The notes under the pieces: generated by a model
What the model was told of the DNA's origin: nothing
Databases searched by the model: none
The model's input: only the letters and a program-made list of their open reading frames with translations
NCBI RefSeq assembly: GCF_024298845.1
Contig: NZ_CP101156.1
Coordinates: 2,542,001-2,606,000 of the forward strand
Source of the DNA: Natronosalvus amylolyticus
Lineage (GTDB): Archaea; Halobacteriota; Halobacteria; Halobacteriales; Natrialbaceae
Direction: 5' to 3'
Length of the DNA: 64,000 bases
Position numbers and translations under genes: made by a program
Shown: positions 1 through 9,290 of the stretch, one piece after another
How positions within the stretch are numbered: the stretch's first letter is position 1
Layout: each line of letters begins with the position of its first letter

Positions 1-569
1 CGATCGACGACCGGGCCACGCCAGGCGATTGGATTCGAGTCGTCGACCATGAAGCCGACACTCAAAACCCGTATGCCGTGTGTTTCGACCGGTAAGATCG
101 TATTTTCGCCTCCGGGTTGGACCATCTCGTCAGTGACACCGAGCATACGCGGAATGTTCGGGCCGTAGACGTCAGCGTCGAACAGCCCAACCGCCGCCCC
201 CCGGTCGGCAATGCCCGCGGCTAGATTCGTCGAGATGGTGCTTTTTCCAACGCCACCCTTGCCGGAGGAGACGGCGATCACGATCGGCCCCTCGGACGCG
301 GGGGTTTTATCATCGATGTCGACCGTCACTGTCGGCTCGTAGCCTGCGTCCGCGATCACTTCGCGGACCGACTCGACGAGTTCGGTCTCGGCTGGCGAGT
401 GAGGCGCCCCCAGAGCGAGTTCGATATGTGCGGTGACGTCGGTAACCGTGATGTCGCCAACGAGTCCCTGTGACACGATGTTGTCTGCCAGTTCGGTTCC
501 ATCAGGCCGTGTCGTGAGTGGGGTGGGTGCCGAAACCGTGCGTAGCTCCTCGCGAAGTGTTTCAGTCAT
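1..569 (-). CDS. Mrp/NBP35-family Fe-S carrier ATPase, N-terminal part (cut by window edge)
   Basis: The gene runs off the left edge; about 189 N-terminal residues are visible from the ATG at 569. Residues 1-85 look like a MIP18/DUF59 domain. A deviant Walker A (SSGKGGVGKST) lies at about 101-111, followed by FDADVYGPNIPRMLG, a segment typical of Mrp/ApbC/NBP35 P-loop ATPases. Family members bind a [4Fe-4S] cluster at a C-terminal CxxC and pass it to apo-proteins in the cytosol; that motif would lie outside the window. It is the last visible gene downstream of the Fe-S-rich respiratory module on the same strand, so a role in maturing that module is possible but only inferred from position. 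Confidence 0.93.
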   Translation of the reverse strand, partial: MTETLREELRTVSAPTPLTTRPDGTELADNIVSQGLVGDITVTDVTAHIELALGAPHSPAETELVESVREVIADAGYEPTVTVDIDDKTPASEGPIVIAVSSGKGGVGKSTISTNLAAGIADRGAAVGLFDADVYGPNIPRMLGVTDEMVQPGGENTILPVETHGIRVLSVGFMVDDSNPIAWRGPVVD

Positions 570-702
570 GAGCGGTTGCGTGAGCGGATGGCTGGGACGC
601 TGATAATGATGGTGTTTCCATCTCCGTCAACTGCGTCATCGATGAACCTGCGGGTTCGTCTCGTCTGTACACAGCCGAAACACCGCGCACCCACGGATTC
701 CT

Positions 703-1074
703 TCACTGATCGACAGCGGTTGTCGACTGTTCACCATCGCCGTCGACAGCTGCGAGCTCAAACAGCGAGGCAATTCGTTCGCATTGCTCCCCGTCTGGGT
801 GTTCGAACGGACCGCTGTCGAGTTCGCCACTGACCGCCAACCGAACCCGTTCCGTAATCAACTCGGCCGCGATTGCGTCGGCCAGTGCTCTGATAACGAT
901 AGCCTCCTCCTCTGTCAGCGTCGACTGTGCGGCCAACGTTTGCTCTGCAGTTGCGACCTCTCGGGCAACGATCTCGTCGACGTACCGCTGTACGTGGGCC
1001 TGCAACTCGAGTGCAGACCCCTCGTCTGCTGCTGGTGCAACCGTCATCTTCGGGTTAGCTGAGTGTCGAGCCAT
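703..1074 (-). CDS. small acidic helical protein of unknown function
   Basis: About 123 residues, very acidic and almost all helical. No confident family. The segment with LTEEEAIVIRALADAI followed by a short basic stretch resembles the C-terminal dimerisation helices of glutamyl-tRNA reductase (HemA), but the match is by eye and weak. Alternative starts are GTG 1107 and ATG 1047; none has a clear Shine-Dalgarno, and I chose ATG 1074. It lies 54 bases after the small membrane protein of the respiratory module on the same strand, so it may be an accessory factor of that operon. Confidence 0.6.
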   Translation of the reverse strand: MARHSANPKMTVAPAADEGSALELQAHVQRYVDEIVAREVATAEQTLAAQSTLTEEEAIVIRALADAIAAELITERVRLAVSGELDSGPFEHPDGEQCERIASLFELAAVDGDGEQSTTAVDQ

Positions 1075-1128
1075 GCGATGGTGAGCGACGCTGAACCGAG
1101 ACGGCACGGACGATACGGGGGGTGTTGG

Positions 1129-1332
1129 TCAAAACGGTGTGATACGGCCGAAGACGACCCCCATCATCGCGGTCGAGGCGATCATGAAGATCGCCATCGC
1201 CAGCATCACGCCGAGGCCGATGCCTGCGGTTCTGAAATCCCGCGGCTCGCCGAGCAGAAAGCCGGCGACGACGGTGTAGATCGGCAACAGCAGGATTCCA
1301 AGCAGAATGGGGATCCCGATTGCGGTTGTCAT
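1129..1332 (-). CDS. 67-residue two-helix membrane protein of the respiratory module
   Basis: The ATG at 1332 overlaps the stop codon of the NrfD-like gene in an ATGA arrangement, and a GGAGGTG ribosome site sits just upstream inside that gene, so translation is probably coupled. The protein has two hydrophobic segments (about residues 3-25 and 36-62) joined by the polar stretch GEPRDFRTAG, and almost no soluble part. No family is recognised. Its position suggests a small structural or assembly subunit of the NrfD-containing membrane complex; this is inference. Confidence 0.75.
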   Translation of the reverse strand: MTTAIGIPILLGILLLPIYTVVAGFLLGEPRDFRTAGIGLGVMLAMAIFMIASTAMMGVVFGRITPF

Positions 1333-2639
1333 TGTTCGTTCACCTCCGTTGTCGACTGTTGGCCACCTGTTGGGCCACCCATCGGCAAGATCTTTGTTGC
1401 GATCACGAACAACAGGATTGCGATCAGGATCGCCCCAATCGTGATCACCCACTCGACGAGCGTGGGGACGTAGCTGCCGACCTCGTACGGGAGCCCCGAG
1501 GGGTACATGAGCGGTTCAATGACCGTCAGCTGCTTTTTGACGAACACCCCCCAGAGCATGATGACGCTTGCGACTGCTAGCCCGGTTCCGCTGATGAGCA
1601 TCCGCTCGCGGAACACCGCTAGCGCGACGACCGGAATCGCAATGGCCGCCATTGCGAGCCAGAAGTCGGCCGCAAAGTGGCCGTATAACATTGCCTCCCC
1701 GACACGCGATTCCGCAAGCGGGGCCATCGGGAAGATGCTCGGGAGGAGCTCGTTGAACAGGATCACGAGGTAGACGAACCCGAACAGTGTGAGTGCCTTT
1801 CCGAGCCCGATGAGGACGTCGGTCGGCAGCACTGTTTCCCAATCGTAGACGTAGCGCATGACACCGGCGATGAGGGCGATGACCGCAACGCCGCTCAACA
1901 GCCCGCCGGCGAGGAACGACACCCCAGCGATGCCGCCGTACCAGCCAGCCTGCGCGCCGACGACGCCAAGCAGCCAGCCGGGCACCATCCCGCCTGTGAA
2001 GGCGAGAATCAACAGCGCCAATCCGAGCCAGCGAAGCATCGAATCGAGCTTTTCGCGTTCGGCCGGGCGGTAACCGGCTGTCAGCACCTCACCGATGAGG
2101 GCGGTGTAAACCGGGAGGCTGTCGCGGTCCATCTCGCTGAAATCACGACGCAACGAGAGGATGAGCATCGTCGAGGTCATCACCAACAGCGCAGTGACGA
2201 ACGTCACGTCCCACGCCAGCGGCGAGTACTGGACGGTGACGAACCACGCAGTCAGAATGTTGAGTACGCGGTCCGGTCGACCCAGATCGATCACGATCAG
2301 GTAGGCCGCCGAGAGCCCCGAGATGAGCCCCCACAGCTCGCCGATTCGCGCTATGACGTCGTAGCGGGTCAGCTCGCGGTACCGGACGTACCCGACGACC
2401 GCAATCGAGCCGACGGCCATCCCGGCAAACCACTCGAAGGTACCGATGTACAGTCCCCAGGTGACACCCTCCTGGGTGCCCCAGCTGGCCAGGTCCGTGA
2501 CGGCAAGCCCGTGTCGCAACTGGTGGATGATCGCTTCAACCGTTATCAGTGCGGCGATACCGAGCACGGCGACCAGCGCGAGGAACTTCGTGCCAATCGT
2601 CCGCATTGGGTCGAGAACGTCATCTGTTTTTGTTGCCAT
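1329..2639 (-). CDS. NrfD/PsrC-family membrane subunit of a respiratory oxidoreductase
   Basis: 436 residues with about ten predicted membrane segments. The N-terminal part, with IHQLRHGLAVT and the FEWFAGMAVGSIAVVGYVRYRE region, fits the NrfD/polysulfide-reductase membrane subunit family, which exchanges electrons between the quinone pool and an Fe-S partner, often moving protons. It follows the Fe-S subunit gene directly (the ATG of this gene and the stop of that one meet at 2639) and overlaps the next small membrane gene, so the three form one transcription unit. The substrate of the complex cannot be told from this subunit. Confidence 0.92.
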   Translation of the reverse strand: MATKTDDVLDPMRTIGTKFLALVAVLGIAALITVEAIIHQLRHGLAVTDLASWGTQEGVTWGLYIGTFEWFAGMAVGSIAVVGYVRYRELTRYDVIARIGELWGLISGLSAAYLIVIDLGRPDRVLNILTAWFVTVQYSPLAWDVTFVTALLVMTSTMLILSLRRDFSEMDRDSLPVYTALIGEVLTAGYRPAEREKLDSMLRWLGLALLILAFTGGMVPGWLLGVVGAQAGWYGGIAGVSFLAGGLLSGVAVIALIAGVMRYVYDWETVLPTDVLIGLGKALTLFGFVYLVILFNELLPSIFPMAPLAESRVGEAMLYGHFAADFWLAMAAIAIPVVALAVFRERMLISGTGLAVASVIMLWGVFVKKQLTVIEPLMYPSGLPYEVGSYVPTLVEWVITIGAILIAILLFVIATKILPMGGPTGGQQSTTEVNEQ

Positions 2640-3802
2640 CAGTCATCATCCTCGTTGCTGCCGAGGTCGATCTCGTTTCGTCCGTGTCGTTCACGTACGA
2701 GGTCGAACTCGTCTTCGCCGGTCGGCCCGTCTACCTGCGTTGCCGTCGCCGAGGGCTCGTTGCCGACGTACACGATGTTCGGTTCCGTTCCCTTCTCCTC
2801 GAGCAGTTTGTAGGTCGGCTGGCCGTCGATGTCGTTGGCCAGGTGCTGTCGTGGCGCGCTCGATTCGTCGTTCATGTCGCCGAAGTGGATGGCATCCACC
2901 GGACAGACATCCTCACAGGCGGTCGTCCCCTGGAGCGCCTCGTCGTCGCTGTCCTGGCGGTGGGCACAGAACGTACATTTGCCCATCGTCCCCTGTGGGG
3001 CCGAGCCGGCGGCGGTCCGATCGCCGACCTGGGTGTCCCCCTCGAAGCTGTTGGCCTCGTCGGGTTCGGCCCACTCGAGGTAGTTGACGCCGTACGGACA
3101 GGCCACTTCACAGTACCGACAGCCGGTACACTGGTCGTAATCGGTGAGCACGATCCCGTCTTTCTCGCGGGTGTAGCGCGCGTTGGTCGGACAGGCCGTT
3201 TCACACGGGGCGTCCGAACAGTGCTGGCAGGGGCGAGTGAGGTACTCCTCGTTGTCGGTGTAGTCGTCTTCCTCGTACCGGAGGACGGCCATCCACAGCG
3301 ACTCCGCAGGGTTACCGTTTTCCTCGTTACAGGCGTCCATACACTGCAGACAGGCGATACAGCGATCGGTGTTGATCGCCATCCCCATCTGGACGTCCGA
3401 CGCCGACTCGTCATCACCGGTCTGGGTGGCGGCGGATCGGGTCGACTGCTGGACTGCGCTCAGTCCGAGTGCACCCAGTCCAACTGCACCGGCCGTTTTC
3501 ATCACGGAGCGTCGGGATCGCTCGCCGTTGCCAGTGCCGGGCACGCCGGGCAGTGGCGAGCCGTCGGCGGCTTGTGGCTCCGGTGCCGTTGGCCGGTCGT
3601 CGACACCGAACTCCTCGAGAACGTCGTCGTGGTATTTGGCCTGGTATTCGGTTTCGCTCATCTCGCCTCTGGCGACACGCTGGGCGTCACGGGCGAGGCC
3701 AACGCCGAGGTCCGCATCGAATCCGGTGCCCTCGACGACATCTGTCGCCCACTGCTCCCAGGCTTCACTCTCGATATCGTCTGGGGGATCTGATGTGCTC
3801 AT
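2639..3802 (-). CDS. Tat-exported 4x[4Fe-4S] electron-transfer subunit (PsrB/TtrB/DmsB-like)
   Basis: 387 residues. Four cysteine clusters typical of DMSO-reductase-family Fe-S subunits are seen: CIACLQCMDAC, then CQHCSDAPCETAC, CTGCRYCEVAC and CTFCAH with a later CEDVCP. They would relay electrons between a catalytic subunit and the NrfD partner. Unusually, the twin-arginine signal (SRRSVMKTAG plus a hydrophobic run) begins near residue 97, after a long acidic N-terminal extension. Haloarchaeal relatives may share such an N-terminal domain, but here the motif is clearly internal. It stands between the EB_dh lipoprotein gene and the NrfD gene. Confidence 0.92.
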   Translation of the reverse strand: MSTSDPPDDIESEAWEQWATDVVEGTGFDADLGVGLARDAQRVARGEMSETEYQAKYHDDVLEEFGVDDRPTAPEPQAADGSPLPGVPGTGNGERSRRSVMKTAGAVGLGALGLSAVQQSTRSAATQTGDDESASDVQMGMAINTDRCIACLQCMDACNEENGNPAESLWMAVLRYEEDDYTDNEEYLTRPCQHCSDAPCETACPTNARYTREKDGIVLTDYDQCTGCRYCEVACPYGVNYLEWAEPDEANSFEGDTQVGDRTAAGSAPQGTMGKCTFCAHRQDSDDEALQGTTACEDVCPVDAIHFGDMNDESSAPRQHLANDIDGQPTYKLLEEKGTEPNIVYVGNEPSATATQVDGPTGEDEFDLVRERHGRNEIDLGSNEDDD

Positions 3803-3973
3803 ACATCTAGATGCTCACGCAACCTGCCTATCACCCCCGCTGTATAATTCAGCAATTTATATAGTGACCGTCCGATTCCAGTCCCTTCCTGATCGATCGC
3901 TTCCCCGAGAGGGAGGCTCTTTGTACCGGTAACTTGGCTGTGCATCCTCGAAAAAAGGAGTCGCGTCGGAGTG

Positions 3974-5575
3974 TTACTTCCGGGCGGCCATCGCTTCCTC
4001 GAGGTCGATCATCCGCTGGGCGAACGCCTCGGGGTCTTCGTCGTGGTACTCCCAGATGTTGATCTCGTTGTTGCGAATTTCGTCGACGCGAGGGTGTTCA
4101 TCGCTCACGAGCCATGTCCAGTCGGTCTGTCCGGGATACATCAGCGGAATGGTATACGTCTCGACTTCATCCCAGTCAGGTCGGCCGTCGACCTCTTGGG
4201 CGACGAGACCTGCATCCTCGTGGACAGGGTCTTCTGGTTCAACGCCGAGGCCGAGTTTGTATGGATACCCAACCCAGTGCCATCGTTGAGCGCCGCCGCC
4301 GTGGACTGCTGGGGAGAAATCATACACTTCGCCTGGTTCGAACTCTTTTTCGCCGAGGAAATCAACCGATAGATCCCGCCACATCTCCATGGTCCACGTG
4401 CCGTTTTCATACGTCGCATCTACCTGCCAGATTGCACCAGGGCCTTCGACCGCATCCGGGCGGTTGTACCGACGTGGGATCACGGCGCCCTCATAGACAT
4501 CGGCTTCATCCTCGTCGAATGGAACCATGTTTTCGCCTTCAATAAGCCCGTGTGTGTCGGTTTGCGGAACGTTGCCCTCATAGATTTCATCGAGATCAAG
4601 TGTTCCACCGTCGACCACCTCAGGGTCAAACATGAACTCCGGGTTGCCGTCGACGATATCTTGGCTGTCACGAATCCGCGTCGATGGTTCGTCCATCGCA
4701 CCGTGTCGGTGATCGAGAATGCAGTGGGTCGTTGCGTACCCACCAGGGGCACCTCGGGCTGCTCGCAACATCGGCATATCGAGGAACTCGCCGTTTTCCA
4801 GCATCTCGTCGAGTTCTTCTTGATCTTTGACGTCGTCCCAGTCGTTTTCCCACCACTCACCGTTTCGAGACTGTGGAATGTACTTGCGAACGTCGTCGTT
4901 TTCGAGAATGTCGCCGTGGTGTGGGTGATCTTCGACTTCTTCACCCTCGACTGCACCGGGCAATGTCCGCGTCCCTTCGTGAATAGTTAGCCATCCACCG
5001 AAATTTTCGAACCCTTCGACGCTCCCGTCGTCGATCATAAACGAGAGCCGATCTTCAGTGAAGCCGCTGAAGATATCACCGACTCCGTAATCGGGGTCTG
5101 CGACTCCAGGATTTGGCTCGCCGTATCGAACCCACTCATCATCTTCGTAGACGAATAGATCATGGAACCAACCGTTTGGCACGTCCCACTCCCACGTGAA
5201 ATTGAAAAAGATCTGCTCGTCGTTGTACGCGATCTGGGTATCGAGCGGGATGACGAGATCCTTCATTACCCAGTCCGGCATCATCGTATCGATTTCGGTA
5301 TAATCCGGTCGTTCGGTTATCTCATCATCGTCGTCCGCGGGCTCGTCATCGTCAGCTCCGGGATCGTCGGTCTCTTCTCGACCATCCGGCTCCTGGAACA
5401 GTCCCAGACAGCCAGCCACGGCGACCGTCCCAGCGCCGGCAATCGCGCCGAGCAGGCGTCGGCGATGCGTCTCGGAACTGCCGCGGGGCATAGTGAATGT
5501 CCCGTTTAGCTCCTCCTCGATTTCGGCTACCTCCTCGTCGTCGAGTGGTAGCGCTTCGTCGCTATCGTTAGCCAT
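3974..5575 (-). CDS. Tat lipoprotein with ethylbenzene-dehydrogenase-type heme-binding (EB_dh) domain
   Basis: 533 residues from the ATG at 5575; an upstream TTG start (5605) is possible but less likely. The N-terminus carries RRRLLGAIAGAG and a lipobox ending AVAGC, indicating Tat export and lipid anchoring, followed by a long Asp/Glu-rich linker. The body, with tracts such as FNFTWEWDVPNGWFHD and GAIWQVDATYENGTWTMEMWR, matches the EB_dh fold of heme b gamma subunits of type II DMSO-reductase-family enzymes (ethylbenzene, selenate, chlorate and DMS dehydrogenases). It is the first gene of the module. A second, enzyme-independent heme role cannot be excluded. Confidence 0.8.
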   Translation of the reverse strand: MANDSDEALPLDDEEVAEIEEELNGTFTMPRGSSETHRRRLLGAIAGAGTVAVAGCLGLFQEPDGREETDDPGADDDEPADDDDEITERPDYTEIDTMMPDWVMKDLVIPLDTQIAYNDEQIFFNFTWEWDVPNGWFHDLFVYEDDEWVRYGEPNPGVADPDYGVGDIFSGFTEDRLSFMIDDGSVEGFENFGGWLTIHEGTRTLPGAVEGEEVEDHPHHGDILENDDVRKYIPQSRNGEWWENDWDDVKDQEELDEMLENGEFLDMPMLRAARGAPGGYATTHCILDHRHGAMDEPSTRIRDSQDIVDGNPEFMFDPEVVDGGTLDLDEIYEGNVPQTDTHGLIEGENMVPFDEDEADVYEGAVIPRRYNRPDAVEGPGAIWQVDATYENGTWTMEMWRDLSVDFLGEKEFEPGEVYDFSPAVHGGGAQRWHWVGYPYKLGLGVEPEDPVHEDAGLVAQEVDGRPDWDEVETYTIPLMYPGQTDWTWLVSDEHPRVDEIRNNEINIWEYHDEDPEAFAQRMIDLEEAMAARK

Positions 5576-5629
5576 AACAGGTGAACGTAGCCACTCCCAT
5601 CGCAATTAATCATTTCTTCACAATACAGG

Positions 5630-5641
5630 TATTTATATTAC
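5630..5641 (-). promoter_or_regulatory. TATA-like box upstream of the EB_dh gene
   Basis: On the minus strand an AT-rich stretch (taatataaatacc) ends the otherwise GC-rich intergenic DNA about 60 bases before ATG 5575 and about 30 bases before the possible TTG 5605. It fits the archaeal TATA consensus and probably drives the respiratory module. Confidence 0.45.
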
Positions 5642-5711
5642 TGAGCACGGTTTACATTGGTCAGTTCGGGGGTGACGAACAGGTTCCCAAAGCCGTCCGC
5701 CCGGTCGGCGT

Positions 5712-8231
5712 TCACCGCCAGTGTCGATCCCAGAGCGTTAACAGCGCTGGAAGCACGACGAGCGTCGCGAGGAGTGCATAGCTGGTCACGACTGCAGTCA
5801 CGAAGCCGAACCGTTGTAACGAGGGGATGACCGTCAACATGAGTAACCCGAAGCCAGCGATCGTCGTCAGCCCGCTGGCGAGCACGGCCCCACCCGTTTC
5901 GGTGATTGCCAAGTGCAGTGCCCGGCGACGGCCATGCTCCCGGCGTTCGGTCGCGAACCGCTCGGTGAGATGAACCGTATAGTCGGTTCCCAACCCGATT
6001 GCGATGGCAACGATGAGTGCAGTCTCGGCATTGAACGGGATCGACAGCAACGAGAGCGTCCCAAAGAGCCACGCGATGGCCAACAGCACCGGCATGATCG
6101 CCACCAGTCCAAGCACCCACGAGCGGTGGCGGAGGCGGAACACGCCGACCAGTAGCACGGTAATTACCGCAAGTGCGAGCACGAACGTGGTGAGCACGGT
6201 CTCGAGGATCGCCCGCTGTTCGACGGCCTCGATCACTGGTTCGCCGGTCGGCGTGGCCCGAAGATTCGGGTCCGAATCGACGAGTGCTGCCGTGGACTCG
6301 GCGTCAGCATGGACGTCGGCAGCGTCGGCAGTGTCGTCCACCACGATGGTCAGCCGAACGGCATCGTACTCGCCCTGGTCGGTGCGGTGGATCGTTTCGC
6401 TCGCCGCGGCTTCGTCAGCGGCGTAGGCGGCGTCGAACAGGGCCGTCAGGTTCTGATCGGGCACACCATCACCCGTGCTGTCGCTTTCGTTGGACAGGGT
6501 GGCGACGGTTTCGTTGCCGGCGGCGACTCGCTCGATAGTCGTGAGCGGCGTCTCGATTCGCGGTTCGTCCGTGGGTGATCGGACGGTTGTGGGCTGGTCG
6601 GCTGCCTGCTCGTGTGCCCCGTCGAGTGTCGGACCGACGGAGTCGGCTGTGACATTCCCCTCGATCAGTATCTCGACCTGCCGATCCGACGACGGCTCGA
6701 ACGTCGTCTCCAAAAACTGTGCGTGCTCCCTGACCCCGGCGGATTCCGGCTGGAGTGCCTCCGGAAGCGGTTCCATCCAGGCGGCCCCTTCTTCGGGTAA
6801 GAACTCGGTTCGGTCGGTCGACGTCTCGACGGCAGTTACACCCATCATGCCGCCGGTTGCCACCAGCATTGCCACCCCAACGATGAGCAGCGGTTGCCGA
6901 ATTCCAACGGACCCGACAGCGTTGAGCAGCCGACGAATATTGGCGAGTGAGCCAACGGTGGCTGGCGGCTGTGCCGGCCGCTCGGACCGACCGAGTAGCG
7001 TCTCGATTTCGATTCTGAGTGCCGGAATAAACAGCGCAAACACGACAAACGACGATCCGATGCCGATAGCCGCAGCCAGCCCGAACACGCGCAGGATCTC
7101 GATTGGGCTGACAACGCCCACTACAAATCCGGTCGCAGTCGTCAGTGTCGTCGTTCCGAGCGCGATTACCACGCCGGTGATCCCGGCAGCCATTGCCATC
7201 TCGGAAGGCCACTCCGGGTGGGCCGATCGGGACTCCCGGTATCGCATCACCACGTGGAGCGCGTAATCGACGCCCAGTCCGACCAACAGACACGGGACGG
7301 CTATCAACAACTGGTTGAACGACTGCCCGAGCCAGGCCATCGAACCGCCCAACCAGACGAAGACGATGCCGATTCCCATACACCCCAGGACCACATCGAG
7401 TGGATCCCGGTAGCTCAACGCCAACAGGCCGACCACGACGAGCACGATCAGTGGGCCGACAAGCAGCATGCTCTCCGCGGTCGCCTGGCCGCTCCGATCG
7501 AAAACAAGCTGCTCGCTGAATACGAATGAGTCGACGTCGAACGCCTCCATGTGCGATTCCGTGGTCGATTCGATCGCCTGTTGGGCTGCCAGCAACTCCG
7601 TGTCGGTTGCTTCGCTGTCGTGAACCACGACGATCAGTTGCGCGTCGGCGTGCTCGCCGGCCTCGTACCCCCGCGGGAGCAGTGCGGATACTGGTGGCTG
7701 ACCGGGCGGCGACAGATCGTCGCTTCTGAGGGCGACCCCGAGTGCGGCTTCGACCTGCTCGTCGGTACGTCCCTCGAGCGTTCGATACTTCGTTTCAGCG
7801 TCTGTTTCATCACCGAACGCCATCCGCGGATCCGACGCCAGCGCGACCGCATTCCCAACTCCGACTGTCGGTTGGCTCTCTACGAGTGTCTCGTTCACAG
7901 TCGGGTCTGTGCGGAGTTCCTGTTGGAGTCTGAGCGTCTCCAACAGCACTGGTTTCGAGGCTGTATCGGTCGACTCGGACCGAATAACGACCTGTGAGAC
8001 TGGCCGTGTCTCCCGGTCGAACCGGTCACTGCTCGACTCGAGTGCCTGGTGTTCCGGGGACGTAACCCCGAACGTTGCAACCTCAAAGCCGCCCCCCGAG
8101 CCGAACACGAGACCACTACCGACGACGATGGTTACGACAACTAACAGCGCCAGTAGCAGTCGGCGTCGCCGCTCGAACAGCACGGAGACCCGCGTGGGTT
8201 GGGCCCGGTCACCTGCAGTTGGCGGTGTCAT
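5712..8231 (-). CDS. RND/MMPL superfamily exporter, 839 residues
   Basis: A signal-anchor helix (about 23-42) is followed by a large extracytoplasmic loop, a six-helix bundle (about 255-415), a second membrane helix and large loop (about 450-690) and a second helical bundle to the C-terminus: the duplicated 12-helix plan of the hydrophobe/amphiphile or MMPL/Patched-like RND families. GLGVDYALHVVMRYRE in the first half and GLGTDYTVHLTERFATE in the second are the duplicated helix-4 signatures, each with the Asp used in proton coupling. The cargo is unknown. It is separated from the respiratory module by about 140 bases and has its own upstream region. Confidence 0.93.
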   Translation of the reverse strand: MTPPTAGDRAQPTRVSVLFERRRRLLLALLVVVTIVVGSGLVFGSGGGFEVATFGVTSPEHQALESSSDRFDRETRPVSQVVIRSESTDTASKPVLLETLRLQQELRTDPTVNETLVESQPTVGVGNAVALASDPRMAFGDETDAETKYRTLEGRTDEQVEAALGVALRSDDLSPPGQPPVSALLPRGYEAGEHADAQLIVVVHDSEATDTELLAAQQAIESTTESHMEAFDVDSFVFSEQLVFDRSGQATAESMLLVGPLIVLVVVGLLALSYRDPLDVVLGCMGIGIVFVWLGGSMAWLGQSFNQLLIAVPCLLVGLGVDYALHVVMRYRESRSAHPEWPSEMAMAAGITGVVIALGTTTLTTATGFVVGVVSPIEILRVFGLAAAIGIGSSFVVFALFIPALRIEIETLLGRSERPAQPPATVGSLANIRRLLNAVGSVGIRQPLLIVGVAMLVATGGMMGVTAVETSTDRTEFLPEEGAAWMEPLPEALQPESAGVREHAQFLETTFEPSSDRQVEILIEGNVTADSVGPTLDGAHEQAADQPTTVRSPTDEPRIETPLTTIERVAAGNETVATLSNESDSTGDGVPDQNLTALFDAAYAADEAAASETIHRTDQGEYDAVRLTIVVDDTADAADVHADAESTAALVDSDPNLRATPTGEPVIEAVEQRAILETVLTTFVLALAVITVLLVGVFRLRHRSWVLGLVAIMPVLLAIAWLFGTLSLLSIPFNAETALIVAIAIGLGTDYTVHLTERFATERREHGRRRALHLAITETGGAVLASGLTTIAGFGLLMLTVIPSLQRFGFVTAVVTSYALLATLVVLPALLTLWDRHWR

Positions 8232-8540
8232 ACTGGGGTCGGTGGTATCGCAGCGAGCGGCCTCGACAACACGTATTTACTCGAGACGTATGTAAGCGCG
8301 ACGTTCAATCCCACGATGATGCGTCGACAGTGTAACTCCGAAACACCCCCTCTGGGATAGGTTTCACCCACGTCGCAGGCCGAAAACCCCGACCTCGGCA
8401 GTGAGTCCTTCCGTTATCCCAGCCGTCTCCGTCACTGAGGTTGCTCTGCGTCAGGTCCCCTGTTGTAGCGACCTCATCCATTCTTACAGACCAGTATAGA
8501 GGCCCAACAGCTATGTAGACGTGGCGTGAAACGACACGAT
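8232..8540. other. divergent intergenic region between the RND exporter and HTH_10 regulator genes
   Basis: About 310 bases with no plausible gene. It must hold the promoters of both divergent neighbours. AT-richer patches are seen near 8270-8300 on the exporter side and around 8480-8515 on the regulator side. No clear operator repeat was found. Confidence 0.6.
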
Positions 8541-9167
8541 ATGGGCGATATGAGTGATGACCAGCCGAGTAGAGCGGTCGAAACTCATCGGCTATACGCC
8601 GAATTCGAGATCACTCCTGCAGACTCGGTGAGTTGCCCAATCGACGACCTCGATGGCAGCGTCGAATCCATCAACCAACAGTTGGTTGGTGACGATTGTC
8701 ATACGGACACGACCGTCCAGAACGACGACGAAACCGATATCGTTCACTCGAAGAAGGCACTCGATGCGAGCTGTCACTGTCCGGTGTTCGTCGAGTTCGA
8801 CTGTATCCCCCATATTACCGAGTACGGTGCCGATTCCCTCATTGTCGAGACCTATCTCCCCAACCGAGAGCGACTCACCGCACTGATCGATGGCCTCAAA
8901 CACGCGACTGCGGGTGTCTCACTGCGTCGACTCACCCGCATCGACGGCGACGGAACCGAACGGTCGAACAAAGTTGTTCTCGAGCTGTATGACTTAACTG
9001 ACAAACAACGTGAAGCCGCGGCCAACGCCGTCGCCGCTGGCTACTACGAAACGCCTCGGGAGGCAACCGTGGGTGAACTCGCGGCTGCGGCTGGAATCTC
9101 GAAATCGGCCATGTCACAGCGCCTTTCTGCTGTCGAATCGAAACTCGCTGTCTCGGCATTTCGGTGA
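8541..9167 (+). CDS. HTH_10 (bacterio-opsin activator-like) transcriptional regulator
   Basis: About 208 residues from ATG 8541 (alternatives GTG 8526 and ATG 8550). The C-terminal 55 residues, starting LTDKQREAAANAVAAGYYETPRE and continuing through TVGELAAAAGISKSAMSQRL, are the HTH_10 domain found in Bat, DmsR and many other haloarchaeal regulators. The N-terminal half is the alpha/beta domain common in this class and holds several cysteines (SC, DDC, SCHC, DC) that could sense redox or metal. It faces away from the RND exporter and the respiratory module; control of either is plausible, since DmsR of this family activates DMSO respiration in Halobacterium, but is not shown here. Confidence 0.9.
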   Translation: MGDMSDDQPSRAVETHRLYAEFEITPADSVSCPIDDLDGSVESINQQLVGDDCHTDTTVQNDDETDIVHSKKALDASCHCPVFVEFDCIPHITEYGADSLIVETYLPNRERLTALIDGLKHATAGVSLRRLTRIDGDGTERSNKVVLELYDLTDKQREAAANAVAAGYYETPREATVGELAAAAGISKSAMSQRLSAVESKLAVSAFR

Positions 9168-9290
9168 CGGGTGCATTTAAAATACTGAACTATTGAGCTA
9201 CACACCGAAGTCGGAGATGTGCGTATACCTATCACACGCAGCACCGACTGTGGGGTCACCTCTGCAAAAGCCACGCAAACGGAGTTCAAT

